Positions 12,001 through 20,090 are shown, counted from the stretch's first letter. The stretch is DNA of 64,000 bases from Candidatus Enterenecus merdae (GCA_018716385.1 DVJZ01000044.1:1-64000), one strand, 5' to 3'. Notes: generated by a model not told the origin, from the sequence alone. Numbers and translations are program-made.

Positions 12001-15000
12001 GCTCCATTGCCCACCACCTCAAAGGTGATGCGCACCTGCTGGTCATCGGGGAAGCCGTCGTTATTGATGTCAGTCACATAGATCGCGTAGTAGATCGTGC
12101 TCTCATTTGGTACTTTTTCCCCAGACAGATCTTCTCCGGTAGTGGAGTGCTCGTCAGTACTCCAACCCACAAACACTACATTGTCATTATCAGCGTCAAT
12201 TGGAGTCGGAATGAGACCGGCCATGGGTGCGCCCGGCTCCTGGTTTGTACGCACGATATCAAGATTGTCGGGCGCCTCCACAAAGCCATGAACCGAGTGG
12301 AAGGTAATGTCCACATTCCAGCTTGCGGTGAACGTCACGTTACTCGCAGGCATAATGAAAGTGCTCTCGCCCGGATTGCTGGGCATAGGCTGCCCTGCAC
12401 CATCAACGGACGGGCTAGCCGTCCAGCCCCGGAACTCATAGGTGCTGGTGGTTGGAACATTGCCGGGAAAGGTCACCGTCTGCCCTGCCACCAACCCGGT
12501 TAAGTTGTCTGGCATATTACCAGCATCTTCACCTGCCAAGCCCGGATCAAAGGTAACGGTGTAGTGTTCTTCCTGGCTATCCGGTGTGTCGTTGTTATTC
12601 AGATCGGATTCGTAACCTGCCGTATAGGTGGTAGAAGTCGCGGGTACGGTTGTCGTCCCTACTACCACATCAGGGCTCCAGCCAGTAAACACCACGTTGT
12701 CATCTGCCGTATCCCACGGCGTGGGAAGAACCAGCGTCTGTCCCGGAGTTTGGAGCGTGATAATGGGGCCGTCAATCTGATCTCCGTTCTCATCCTCAAA
12801 CCCATGAACAGACTCAAAGGTGATGGTTACCTGATCCCCATCAGGTACACCGTCGTTATTGCTATCAGTGGAGTACTGGGCAACATATGTGGTGGGGCCG
12901 TCAGGTACTGTCTCACCAGTGAGATTATCCGTCAGCTCCGTGGTAGTGGTGCTGCCGCTCATGGTAGTCTTCCTCACCCAGTGGGTGAACACCAGTCCAT
13001 CACTATTGGTGTCCGCCGGCGTTGGCACGCTGGTCAGCGGCTCGCCCGGGGTCTGATAGCCGCCATTGGCTGTCCCGCTGCTAAATCCGTTCTCAGATTC
13101 GAAGGTAATCTGCACATTCCACTTGGCGGTGAAGTCCACATCGGAAGCAGGCATTGAGAACTCCACCTCAGTCACCAGCGGATCGCTTGAGGTCAAGGTA
13201 GTCTCACCCATGGCAGTCCGATCCGTATGTGGATACCAGCGTGTTGGAATGGCAACGCCGCCATAATCGTTAGTCGGAGTCACTGCCCAACCATCAAACT
13301 GGTAGCCGTTGGGAACTTGGATGCGGATGATATTCCCAGGTTGCTCTACCATTGTCCCAAAGTCCATCTCATCCATGCTAATGGGCTGACCGGCCACCAG
13401 ATCTGTATAGGTGTAGGAGCCGGGACCGCTACTCGCAAGCTCATTGAACGGGGCCTGGCTTGTGATTGCAGACTCAGTGGTACCTGCATGGAAGTCGATC
13501 GTATACTTCGTCTCATCCCTATCTGGAGTGCCATCGTTATTTAAATCCGCCACATAGACCGCATAATAGGTGGTATTTCCCCCTGGAACCGTAGTGGCGG
13601 TCAGATCCTCGCCCTCGGATGAGCCAGAGGTGGTTCTCCAGCCTACAAACACCACGTTGTCGTCACTAGTGTCCCAAGGTGTGGGTAAATCGCTAAAGGC
13701 CATGCCGGGCTGATAGATCCTCTGTTGAGGATCCTTCGTCTGAACACCTTCTACATCAAATCCATAGGAGTCAGAGCGGAAGGTAATCGTGACCCATTCC
13801 GGGTCATAGTACAAATGGAACTGATTACTGCTGGCTCCACTTGCACCCAGATGAAGCATAGCGGTACTTCTCACCGCATTCAACACATATCCCTCTGGAA
13901 TAGAGGTACTGATCGCATTTCGCACATCGGCAATGGAGAGCACGGTATCCCGATCCAGATAGCTTCCCTCCAGCAGGCCGGCAATATTAACGGTATCCGT
14001 ACTGGTGTCCCAGTGAAGGGTAATCCGGACGGAGGTAGGCTGGCCCAAACCGGTAGTAGTAGTGGTCACCGGATAGAGGTGGATGGTGGCCTGGCCGGCG
14101 GTGTTCCCATAGGTCACGCAGTGTTCCTGCTGGGCGATGATGTCTACCCTGGGGATCGTCTGGCCAGGGTAGTAGACGGTGGAGCCATTACTACCCAGCT
14201 TCCAACCGAGCAGCGTCGCTCCGCCAGTGTTGCCTGTCAGCATCACCGAGGGGTTTGTTTCCCGACCGGTTGACTCCAGGGGCAAGGTAAAGGTCTCCCC
14301 ATCGTGGGCTGTAACGTTAGTGTTGTCCACATCATTGTGATAGGCGAACTGAAATTGTATCAAGTCAGACTCCAGATAGCCCCGGTTTGTGGAGTTTGCT
14401 GCAATCTTGTTGTAGTTCTCCTGGGCTAGTGGGCCGCCTCCATTATTAGTCCAGTATTTTTTGTCTCCATACCAGTTACTGCCTGACTCAGGAGAGATAT
14501 GGTCGTTCTCTCCCATGCGGAATTCGGTCACGTAATAGCCAAATTCCACATCCAGAGCTAAGCTTGGTTGACTACCAGAAGACTGATAGGGATAGATAGC
14601 AGAGCCTTGCACCAGCGCAGATGAGGTACTGTTGTTAACCGTTCCGCTCAGCCCCTCATCAATCTCGTAGATGATAAGGTCTGGATAGTTCTTGGGAGCC
14701 AGGTTAGCCCGGTTCATCTTGATGTTGTTATAGATCTCCTTGAACGTGACCTGCGTATAGGAGTCTCTATTCGGCCAGCTGTTGGAAGCGCTAATGCCCT
14801 GTATTGCCACATAGGTCGTGATATCCACAACCGCCATGACCTGCCCGGAGCTGTCCAGGATGGAAACATCGTTTTCGCGGTATGTCCCTCCCCAATAGCT
14901 GCCGTTGTGATTGGTCCAGCTCCAGCCCGTGGGCAGATTCAGAGCGGTTCCATTGAGCACGATGGTGTTCACCATGTATGATTGTGTCATGTCTGAACCG

Positions 15001-16424
15001 CCAGAATTAAACTTGAGCACATCCCCTTTCTCGATCTCAATCGTGCGCTGGGCTCTGCTCAATGCTGTTCCGTTAAGCATGACCGAAAACCCATGGTAAC
15101 TTTGCCCAACGCCGGGATTATCCACATAGTGGCTGTATTCCAGGAGATAGGTGCTCAAATTTTTAAATTCGACGGTAACGGATTGACCGCCCCCCATACT
15201 GGCACCAGAGAATTGATAGGTGAAGGTCTTGACCTCGTACCCAGCACTGGCAGAATCAAAGAGGACTGCACCTGTCGTGGTGTTGGTGACCACCGCATTG
15301 GAACCACTTTCCATACCCACAGTGAAATCTAGGTGTCCGTTCTCGGGTACGGAGAAGATGTACGTACTATCAGGCAGAGGGGATCCATTGACGGTGTTTC
15401 CCAGTTTACCACCGGAACCGGTGATGGTAACATTCAGCCAAAAGGCTCGCTGGTAGTAGATCCAAAGGTCATACTCACTCACCGGCAGCAGGACGCTGTC
15501 GGCAGAGGACATATCTGAATCTACCTGATAATATAGACCACCGTACACCAGTCGCACTGAAGTCACTGAAAGGGAACCAGATCCGGTCTTGGGACGCAAA
15601 GCGGCAGAATGATAGCCCCAAGTAGTGCCTTCTGGGATAGCAACATCAGATCTCCTCAGAGCATCGAGGGCAGAGGTATCATTAATTGGACCAGCTACCA
15701 ATTTACCGGTTCCGGTAACCGGAACCTGCGTATCCCCGGGATAGCCGCCCAAAGACAGGTGCACATCCACCAGCCCAGAGTCAGTCTCTTCCCCATTCTG
15801 ACGGTAGAATAAGTAAATAGTGCCACCCGAGCTCTCCACGTCATCGTAAGTCAGTGTGTCGATGGGGTCAGCTCCATATCGATCCTCCCAGGCAGCAAAG
15901 TCAAAGGTGTAGGTCACGCCGTCGCTGTCCTGCACCACGTTCATCCCGAAGCCGGAGGCAAGGTTGAGTAAGCTAACGGGAGTAGACCCCACGTTGAACT
16001 GAGCGCCGTCCAGACCATTTACCGTTGGGGTAAAGGCTACAGCTGGGAGAGACGCATCCGTCCAAGCCCGGAACTCCACGTTCAAGGTCGTGAAGGTGGC
16101 CGAATCCCGGATTACAGTGACGGTGGTACCGCCAGCGGACCGAGTGATGGCCCCAGTCACGCCGCCGTTGGCAGCGGCAGCCAGGGCTGGGGCGGCCTGA
16201 ACGGTGATCCGGCTGGTCAGCTCAGCCCAGGCAGCCAACTTGGCCGGATCGGAGGATTCCGTCTTCTCCTCCAGCTGAGTCTCGCCCTCGGCCTGCGTCT
16301 CGACCTGTTCCTGCTGGCGGGAGACAGTCTCCTCCGCCGGGGCTGGAGCAGCCCAGGCCCCGGCGAGCAACAGGCCCAGGCAGAGAGCCAGGGTCACAAG
16401 GGTGGATAGGATTCTCTTCTTCAT
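3003..16424 (-). CDS. Giant (4473 aa) secreted repeat protein: InlB B-repeat/Listeria-Bacteroides-type repeats with DxNxDGxxD Ca-binding-like linkers
   Basis: Signal peptide MKKRILSTLVTLALCLGLLLAGAWA; RBS AAAGGAG before ATG; many GYxFTGW..MPxxNVTFTAQW units; about 26 D.NNDG.PD-type linkers; cadherin/Ig-like C-terminal region. No LPXTG or SLH seen at the C-terminus. Confidence 0.92.
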   Translation of the reverse strand: MKKRILSTLVTLALCLGLLLAGAWAAPAPAEETVSRQQEQVETQAEGETQLEEKTESSDPAKLAAWAELTSRITVQAAPALAAAANGGVTGAITRSAGGTTVTVIRDSATFTTLNVEFRAWTDASLPAVAFTPTVNGLDGAQFNVGSTPVSLLNLASGFGMNVVQDSDGVTYTFDFAAWEDRYGADPIDTLTYDDVESSGGTIYLFYRQNGEETDSGLVDVHLSLGGYPGDTQVPVTGTGKLVAGPINDTSALDALRRSDVAIPEGTTWGYHSAALRPKTGSGSLSVTSVRLVYGGLYYQVDSDMSSADSVLLPVSEYDLWIYYQRAFWLNVTITGSGGKLGNTVNGSPLPDSTYIFSVPENGHLDFTVGMESGSNAVVTNTTTGAVLFDSASAGYEVKTFTYQFSGASMGGGQSVTVEFKNLSTYLLEYSHYVDNPGVGQSYHGFSVMLNGTALSRAQRTIEIEKGDVLKFNSGGSDMTQSYMVNTIVLNGTALNLPTGWSWTNHNGSYWGGTYRENDVSILDSSGQVMAVVDITTYVAIQGISASNSWPNRDSYTQVTFKEIYNNIKMNRANLAPKNYPDLIIYEIDEGLSGTVNNSTSSALVQGSAIYPYQSSGSQPSLALDVEFGYYVTEFRMGENDHISPESGSNWYGDKKYWTNNGGGPLAQENYNKIAANSTNRGYLESDLIQFQFAYHNDVDNTNVTAHDGETFTLPLESTGRETNPSVMLTGNTGGATLLGWKLGSNGSTVYYPGQTIPRVDIIAQQEHCVTYGNTAGQATIHLYPVTTTTTGLGQPTSVRITLHWDTSTDTVNIAGLLEGSYLDRDTVLSIADVRNAISTSIPEGYVLNAVRSTAMLHLGASGASSNQFHLYYDPEWVTITFRSDSYGFDVEGVQTKDPQQRIYQPGMAFSDLPTPWDTSDDNVVFVGWRTTSGSSEGEDLTATTVPGGNTTYYAVYVADLNNDGTPDRDETKYTIDFHAGTTESAITSQAPFNELASSGPGSYTYTDLVAGQPISMDEMDFGTMVEQPGNIIRIQVPNGYQFDGWAVTPTNDYGGVAIPTRWYPHTDRTAMGETTLTSSDPLVTEVEFSMPASDVDFTAKWNVQITFESENGFSSGTANGGYQTPGEPLTSVPTPADTNSDGLVFTHWVRKTTMSGSTTTTELTDNLTGETVPDGPTTYVAQYSTDSNNDGVPDGDQVTITFESVHGFEDENGDQIDGPIITLQTPGQTLVLPTPWDTADDNVVFTGWSPDVVVGTTTVPATSTTYTAGYESDLNNNDTPDSQEEHYTVTFDPGLAGEDAGNMPDNLTGLVAGQTVTFPGNVPTTSTYEFRGWTASPSVDGAGQPMPSNPGESTFIMPASNVTFTASWNVDITFHSVHGFVEAPDNLDIVRTNQEPGAPMAGLIPTPIDADNDNVVFVGWSTDEHSTTGEDLSGEKVPNESTIYYAIYVTDINNDGFPDDQQVRITFEVVGNGAGFEAWAYGTDRVAAGATQIISFQMPGEILTVPVGRETTGDNIAMVGWEPNITVGTTTVPSAETTYTLTYASDLNNDGTPDDQENHYSITFDPGIADFSDEASGGYWFPFEYTALVGGQPIDDSFPSWDMHCPDGYILTGWTVTPTDDYYGDPIPTEFWLAHVGAPGTGEHVPSPFPPTWEDGSEIAFYMPASDVVFTAQWDVEITFTSAYGLNGDEASTSISSYQTPGEPLTGVPTPLDTNSDGVVFTGWQPAIEASTTVPNAPTTYIARYADDLNNDGVPDDEQVTITFYSEHGFDLAGSHVDSVDTFQTPGAPLNIADTPRDTDSDGVVFVGWNTDQNATTGTSLSGESVPSTDTTYYAIYKDDTNNDGTEDERQVTVTFTITGNPNGFQAFTHGGQSWAEGVKTIDTLQTPGETLAHPNGVQSSGDDIAEIGWNPPLDATVPAGGGSYTLEYGADLNNDNTPDDQESDHYSITFDPGIVDGVSGFDWHMMGHGSGINSNTVVTPDIFSDLVAGQPVDFGTFNVDTYMIVPDGFQFTGWTVTPVNGYDDEPIPTDWWPTATIDTSGSNLIPSGAMSIYDVYFVMPGDDVVFIAQWDVEVTFKSEHGFDGDANTSISSYQSPNEALDNIPDPLDTNNDGVVFTHWVREDTSGSTTLTDDLTGETVLEEPVTYVAQYADDVNNDGEPDGNQVTITFYSEYGFNVEGSQDDGPIETLQTPNQTLVFPTPWETADDDVVFVGWSTDENATTGEPMTGAMVPMTSETYYAIYADDLNNDDRPDEDEEHYSITFNPGIADGVSTFEWIMGNSATNTDSIPDSASNLVAGQPVNSDVFLGDYHISAPDGYRFTGWTVTPVDDYTGASIPTIWIPGGGVSGGGGTSLPAGTLTHADISFTMPGDDVVFTAQWDVEVTFKSEHGFDGDANTSISSYQTPNEALDNIPDPLDTNNDGVVFTHWVREDTSGSTTLTDDLTGETVLEGPVTYVAQYADDINNDDEPDGNQVTITFYSEHGFETTGASRKQIDTLQTPGDPLNIADIPRDTDSDGVVFVGWNTNQSATTGTDLDGAEVPNANTIYYAIYVADTNNDGEPDGNQATVTFIITGNTNGFQGFTNGSQTWPAGVMEITTLQTPGETLEYPNGVESTDDNIVRIGWDPELDAIVPTGGGRYTLKYGPDLNNNDILDGSENFSITYEAGSVGTAANLPNAVTVAAGSSQTVTDNVPTAEDWLFIGWSVMPDEDYAGNSMPTGTGENFTMPLSNVTFTAQWTADENNDGVADSEQVTITFRIEGNTKGFAEFTHADQTWPDGTTADIVTRQTPGAALIYPQGVETPDDNIASEGWNPPLPANVPGTNTMYTLTYSADVNNDNTPDSEETKYTITYEAGFAGASATNLPDSEANLVAGQSVTVSIQEPTAMGYEFTGWSVNVNGVPTTPGESFSMPNENVVFTAQWGVQITFESDNGFSDAMGNIVDGGFQVPGAILADIPMPLDTDDDNVVFTGWSPAINVGKTQVPNEATTYVAQYAADENNNGTPDLEERKFAVIYAEGSVPASVTGLPTTVTDVLVNSTQQVSDVVPTATGYVFDGWSVYPSTDYAGDLMPTEGGESFQMPQCNVTFTAQWAQDTNGDGVPDREQVEITFTISGNPAGFDAFSHGSQHWSAGQTTIVTLQQAGQTLVAPDGVESANDGIAEVGWEPVLPDTVPSSDAAYTLVYEEDRNNNNKPDSEEETYTITYDAGVAGSNVSNLPVSQTDVLSGTTQQVSTQQPTATGYRFTGWSVDPDAVPTTGGARYTMPAQNVTFTAKWDVQITFTSAYGFEGIGGYSYDGGYQTPGQPLANVPTPRDTETDKVTFTGWQPVIEIGVVVPEGPTVYIAQYADDKNNDGIPDSSQVTITFYSQRGFTTAGGATKEIVTVQELGGVLNIPDTPLDTPVDKVVFVGWSTDANAEAGSIPTRVPEGDTTYYAIYLPDLDGDGRPDGEEELYNIIYDAGIVGSNAIGMPSNATDVPGNTMQLVDTKEPSANGYLFEGWTVTPSQDYSGYSMPTTGGSTFLMPAENVTFTAQWEQDANGDGIPDSEQVEITFTITGNPAGFAAFTNGTQSWDVGEISIVTVQEAGQPLASPVGVESAGDNIALVGWNPSLPSTVPSRDASYTLVYSPDKNNDDKPDSEESKYTITYEAGVAASASGLTGMPAGRSDLVAGQTVTVDGAIPTATGYQFIGWSVNVSSVPTTAGASFTMPSQNVVFTAQWRVGITFTSDHGFEEGSSPYGPIYLTAGEILTGIPTPRDTDDDNVVFTGWSPAIEEGMTVVPNGATTYEAQYVADTNNDGRPDGTETTYTITYSSGIAGITATMPSDVPGQLAGSPQTVPITEPSASGYIFQGWTVFPQRDYDGNPIPTTSGDTYRMPEQDVIFTALWSEDANNDGTPDDQQVKITFTITGNPNGFQAFAFGGSAAGETQIVTVQTIGQPLASPEGRESNNDGIALVGWNPSLPSTVPGNDAAYELVYGADANNNDTPDHQEGTYSITYEAGAATNAAGLPEPETGLLAGSNQNVASSTPTAAGWIFDGWQVNVAGLPTNSGDPFTMPRENVVFTAQWQVDSNGDGTPDSQQVEITFISPVGLTDSMGAYVSGPIVTLQTPGSTLQVPTVWETPEDGVTTHGWDTDPAATMGSSLTGVNVSSTATTYYAIVTYDPQVTQLTQTGTATVTSSDGYRIGQDYSADISSWFTDEDTANLTYGLTPTSGSGSAVLTGTILTYTPDAADVDQVVTLEVTASDGSATATVTVEIIVSREADQSSSKQIIYFVIDGQTGQSIIDHVAGTVEVLMPIGTDLSRLEPIVTHSGVEITPSTGIIQDFTQPVVYTVRAEDGSIKTYTVTVRIMEYVNQLLDVTLPDSVISLSQAYSRASIVANQALPQTTLAQMNEGSFNIQLSWKLKEGERFTNAPGGTNTYVWTAVVPDQMMVAPGVVITGEVMVRNDYTADWSMASGMAQSALLSVQDFVRKEG
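8975..9316. repeat. Near-identical internal direct repeat, copy A (partner 9902-10243, offset 927 bp)
   Basis: Encodes TAQWDVEVTFKSEHGFDGDANTSISSYQTPNEALDNIPDPLDTNNDGVVFTHWVREDTSGSTTLTDDLTGETVLEGPVTYVAQYADD; the other copy differs at few positions. Confidence 0.8.
9902..10243. repeat. Near-identical internal direct repeat, copy B (partner 8975-9316)
   Basis: Same module as copy A, displaced by 927 bp (309 codons). Confidence 0.8.
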
Positions 16425-16559
16425 CTTCTGCGAATCTCCTTTACTCTCAGATTTTTAGGCAAGCAAGCGCGGTTACGTTCCTCGTCTTTCTCTGGATGGC
16501 AAAACGCAAATTTTCAGTCCGTTTCCTCCTTCTTCTCTTCGGCCAACAAAGGAAATTCA

Positions 16560-16581
16560 GTCGTTCCCGTACGGGAACGAC
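16560..16581. promoter_or_regulatory. 22-bp perfect palindrome in the leader of the giant surface-protein gene
   Basis: GTCGTTCCCGTACGGGAACGAC is self-complementary; followed by a second imperfect inverted repeat ccccttcagaa-t-ttctgaaaggg. Confidence 0.5.
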
Positions 16582-16860
16582 CCCTTCAGAATTTCTGAAA
16601 GGGCCCCTCTTCCCTCCTAGGGCCTGGGATACAGAAGGGAAAATGTTGGCAAAGTTTCCTACATTATAAAGAATCTGAACTCAAATTTCAACCATTTTTT
16701 AGGAAGTTTTTAAATATCCTGGCTGGCCGATCCATCAGCCCTGCCCCTTCTCCACGGAGGTGATTTTATCACGGAAAGCGGGCAGGCCGCCTTATATAAT
16801 ACTCATATATTATTATGTAAAAAACTCAATTCAAGACCTAGCAGGAAGGTGGAATTGCAT

Positions 16861-18555
16861 ATGAAAGTCGTCATCGTTGGAGGGGTGGCGGGGGGCGCCA
16901 CAGCGGCCGCCCGCATCCGCAGGCTGGACGAACAAGCTCAGATCACGGTCTTTGAACGCTCGGGCTATGTATCCTATGCCAACTGTGGGCTACCCTACTA
17001 CATTGGCGGGGTAATCTCAGACCGGGAAGAGCTGACCTTGCAGACACCGGAGAGCTTTCAGCAGCGCTTCGCGGTGGATGTGCGGGTGGGCCATGAGGTC
17101 ATCGCCATCAACACCCAGGCCAAGCGAGTGCGGGTGCGGGAGCTGGCCACAGGGCGGGAGTTTGAGCAGGAGTACGACAAGCTGCTGCTCTCCCCGGGCG
17201 CAAAACCCACCCAGCCGCCCATGCCAGGGCTGGACGACCCCAGGCTGTTCACCCTGCGCACGGTGGAGGACACACTGCGCATCCGGCAGTATGTCCTGGA
17301 GCACAAGCCTCGGTCGGTGGTGATGGCGGGGGGCGGTTTCATTGGCCTGGAATTGGCTGAGAACCTGCGGGAACTAGGGCTGGAGGTGACCATTGTGCAG
17401 GGCATCTCCCACATGTTGCTCCAGATGGATGGAGAAATGGCCGCCTTCCTCCATGCCAAGCTGCGTCAGAAGGGCATTCGGCTGATGACGGGCTGCCTGG
17501 TAGAGGGCTTTGCCCCCGCAGGAAACGGTATCCAGGCCATGATCAAGGATGGGCCCGCAGTACAGGCGGACATGGCGGTGATGGCCATCGGCGTCACGCC
17601 GGACACCGCCCCGGCCAAAGCTGCTGGGCTTGAGCTTGGGCAGCGGGGTAGCATCATAGTCAACGAGCGCATGGAGACCTCCCAGCCCGACATCTACGCT
17701 GTGGGCGATGCAGTGCAGGTGCGCCACCTGGTGTCTGGCCAGGAGACCTTGATCGCCCTGGCCGGGCCGGCCAACAAGCAGGGGCGGATCGCCGCGGACA
17801 ATATCTGCGGCAGAGACAGCCGCTATCGGGGGGCGCTGGGCTCCTTCGTGCTCAAGGTGTTTGACATGACCGCCGCCTCCACCGGGCTGAGCGAGGAGGC
17901 CGCCCGAGCCGCGGGTATCGACTGTGACAAGGTCTACCTGGCCCCGGCCAACCACGCGGGGTATTACCCGGGTGGCAAAGTCATGATGATGAAGGTGCTC
18001 TTTGAACGGGAGAGCCTCCGCCTGCTGGGCGCCCAGATCGTGGGCTATGAAGGGGTGGATAAACGTATTGACGTGCTGGCCACCGCCCTCCACGCCGGCC
18101 TCACCGCCCCGGAGCTGAAGGATCTGGACCTCGCCTACGCTCCCCCCTATTCCTCGGCCAAGGATCCGGTGAATATGGCGGGCTTCATGGTGGAGAACCT
18201 GCGGGACGGATTGGTCCAGCAGTTCCATTGGGACGAGGTGGACACCCTGCCGCGGGACGGCAGCGTGACGCTGCTGGATGTGCGCACCCCGGCGGAGTAC
18301 GCCATGGGGCACATCGACGGCTTCCAGAACATCCCCCTGGACGAACTGCGCCCACGCATGGGAGAGCTGCCCGCGGGCAAGCCGGTGTACGCCCACTGCC
18401 AGAGTGGTCTGCGCAGCTATGTGGCCTGCCGGATGCTGGCCCAGAGCGGGTTTACCTGCTACAATCTCTCGGGCAGCTACCTGCTCTACGCCACCGCCAC
18501 CCAGCACTACTCCCCCGCCCCCTCCGCCGACCCCTGCGGCCGGGAGCGGCGATAA
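16861..18555 (+). CDS. FAD-dependent CoA-disulfide reductase-like oxidoreductase with C-terminal rhodanese domain
   Basis: KVVIVGGVAGGATAAARIRRL Rossmann motif; redox Cys in YANCGLPYYIGG; C-terminal rhodanese loop AHCQSGLRS. ATG at 16861 preceded by aggaaggtgg. Confidence 0.9.
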   Translation: MKVVIVGGVAGGATAAARIRRLDEQAQITVFERSGYVSYANCGLPYYIGGVISDREELTLQTPESFQQRFAVDVRVGHEVIAINTQAKRVRVRELATGREFEQEYDKLLLSPGAKPTQPPMPGLDDPRLFTLRTVEDTLRIRQYVLEHKPRSVVMAGGGFIGLELAENLRELGLEVTIVQGISHMLLQMDGEMAAFLHAKLRQKGIRLMTGCLVEGFAPAGNGIQAMIKDGPAVQADMAVMAIGVTPDTAPAKAAGLELGQRGSIIVNERMETSQPDIYAVGDAVQVRHLVSGQETLIALAGPANKQGRIAADNICGRDSRYRGALGSFVLKVFDMTAASTGLSEEAARAAGIDCDKVYLAPANHAGYYPGGKVMMMKVLFERESLRLLGAQIVGYEGVDKRIDVLATALHAGLTAPELKDLDLAYAPPYSSAKDPVNMAGFMVENLRDGLVQQFHWDEVDTLPRDGSVTLLDVRTPAEYAMGHIDGFQNIPLDELRPRMGELPAGKPVYAHCQSGLRSYVACRMLAQSGFTCYNLSGSYLLYATATQHYSPAPSADPCGRERR

Positions 18556-18562
18556 CAAAATA

Positions 18563-18598
18563 GAGAAAGCCGCTACCCCCCAGGGTGGCGGCTTTCTC
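18563..18598 (+). terminator. Hairpin terminator after the CoADR-like gene
   Basis: gagaaagccgctacccccCAGGgtggcggctttctc inverted repeat. Confidence 0.7.
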
Positions 18599-18796
18599 CA
18601 TATGCCAAAAGGTTAAGTTTTCCCAAACAGAAAAACCATCTCCTGCCGCGGCGCGCACACGGGCCCCTGTAAGTGTGCCGCATGCACATTTGCAAGACAA
18701 GCAGTATGTTTGTCCGCGCACCTGTCGCGGCTGAACATGGTTTTCCTTTCTTTCGCCCCTGCGGGTGCAAACCCTGCGAGGTTTTTCAACAAGCTT

Positions 18797-18830
18797 AGAC
18801 AGCCGCCACCCTTCTGGGTGGCGGCTGTCT
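18797..18830 (-). terminator. Hairpin terminator after tyrS
   Basis: agacagccgccaccc-ttc-tgggtggcggctgtct inverted repeat just downstream of the tyrS stop. Confidence 0.65.
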
Positions 18831-18860
18831 CTTCCCCGCGGTTACGGTGCCCATCCTCTC

Positions 18861-20090
18861 TCAGCAATCCAGGCGGGCCCGGTGGAACACCTTTTTGCCC
18901 TTTTTGAGCAAAAGCCCCTCGCCAGCAAAGTCCTGCCGGTCCAGCCGGGCATTGGGGTCTGTGAGCTTCTGGTCGTCGATGGACACCCCTCCCTGCTGGA
19001 TCAGACGGCGGGCCTCGCCGTTGGAGGCGGCCAGGCCGCACCGGACCAGCAGGGTGAGCACGCCGATCTGACCATCTATAAAATCGTCGCAACCCAGCTG
19101 GGTGGCAGGCATGTTGGAGCTGTCCCCTCCACCGGAAAATAGGGCCCTGGCGGCGCTTTGGGCCTGCTCGGCCTCCTGCTCGCCATGGACCAGCTTGGTC
19201 AGCTCGTAGGCCAGGATCTCCTTGGCCTGGTTGAGCTGAGCCCCCTGCCAGGTATCCATCTCGTCAATCTGTTCCAGGGGCAGGAAGGTGAGCATGCGCA
19301 CGCACTTCATCACGTCCGCATCCTCCACATTGCGCCAGTACTGATAGAAGTCATAGGGGCTGGTCTTGTTGGGATCCAGCCACACGGCATTGCCCGCGGT
19401 CTTGCCCATCTTATTTCCCTGGGAATCGGTGAGCAGGGCGATGGTCATGGCATGGGCGTCCTGGCCCAGCTTTCGGCGGATCAGCTCGGTACCCCCCAGC
19501 ATGTTGCTCCACTGGTCATTGCCGCCAAACTGCATGTTGCAGCCGTAGTGCTGGAACAGGTAGTAAAAATCGTAGGACTGCATGGGCATATAGTTGAACT
19601 CCAGGAAAGACAATCCCTTTTCCATGCGCTGCTTAAAGCACTCGGCCCGGAGCATGTTGTTCACCGAGAAGCAGGCCCCCACCTCCCGGATGAACTCCAC
19701 ATAGTTCAGCTCCAGCAGCCAGTCGGCGTTGTTCACCATCCGGGCCTTGTCAGGGCCAAACTCGATGAAGCGCTCCATCTGCTTTTGGAAGCAGTCACAG
19801 TTGTGCTGGATGATTTCCCGGGTCATCATCGAGCGCATATCCGTGCGCCCGGAGGGGTCACCGATCATGGCCGTGCCCCCTCCGATGAGGGCGATGGGTT
19901 TATTCCCTGCCATCTGCAGGCGCTTCATCAGGGTCAGGGCCATGAAATGGCCCACATGCAGGCTGTCCGCCGTAGGGTCAAAGCCAATATAGAAGGTGGC
20001 CTTGCCCTGGTCGATCATGGTGCGGATCTCTTCCTCGTCGGTCACCTGGGCGATCAGGCCCCGGGCAACCAGTTCCTCGTACAGCGTCAT
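18861..20090 (-). CDS. tyrS: Tyrosyl-tRNA synthetase
   Basis: FYIGFDPTADSLHVGHFMAL (HIGH-like), QMGGNDQWSN, KMGKTAGNAVWLD (KMSKS-like), C-terminal S4 domain. Confidence 0.96.
   Translation of the reverse strand: MTLYEELVARGLIAQVTDEEEIRTMIDQGKATFYIGFDPTADSLHVGHFMALTLMKRLQMAGNKPIALIGGGTAMIGDPSGRTDMRSMMTREIIQHNCDCFQKQMERFIEFGPDKARMVNNADWLLELNYVEFIREVGACFSVNNMLRAECFKQRMEKGLSFLEFNYMPMQSYDFYYLFQHYGCNMQFGGNDQWSNMLGGTELIRRKLGQDAHAMTIALLTDSQGNKMGKTAGNAVWLDPNKTSPYDFYQYWRNVEDADVMKCVRMLTFLPLEQIDEMDTWQGAQLNQAKEILAYELTKLVHGEQEAEQAQSAARALFSGGGDSSNMPATQLGCDDFIDGQIGVLTLLVRCGLAASNGEARRLIQQGGVSIDDQKLTDPNARLDRQDFAGEGLLLKKGKKVFHRARLDC

Noticed and set aside
3003-16424. Regularly spaced repeats that might suggest a CRISPR array
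   Set aside because: The period is far too long and the repeats are protein-coding InlB-like modules in one frame; no CRISPR array was seen anywhere in the window.
17374-18558. 394-aa minus-strand ORF opposite the CoADR-like gene
   Set aside because: Antisense shadow; the plus-strand protein has intact catalytic motifs and RBS.
18613-19092. Minus-strand 159-aa ORF overlapping the tyrS 3' end
   Set aside because: Out of frame with tyrS, crosses a terminator, and contains no domain signal.
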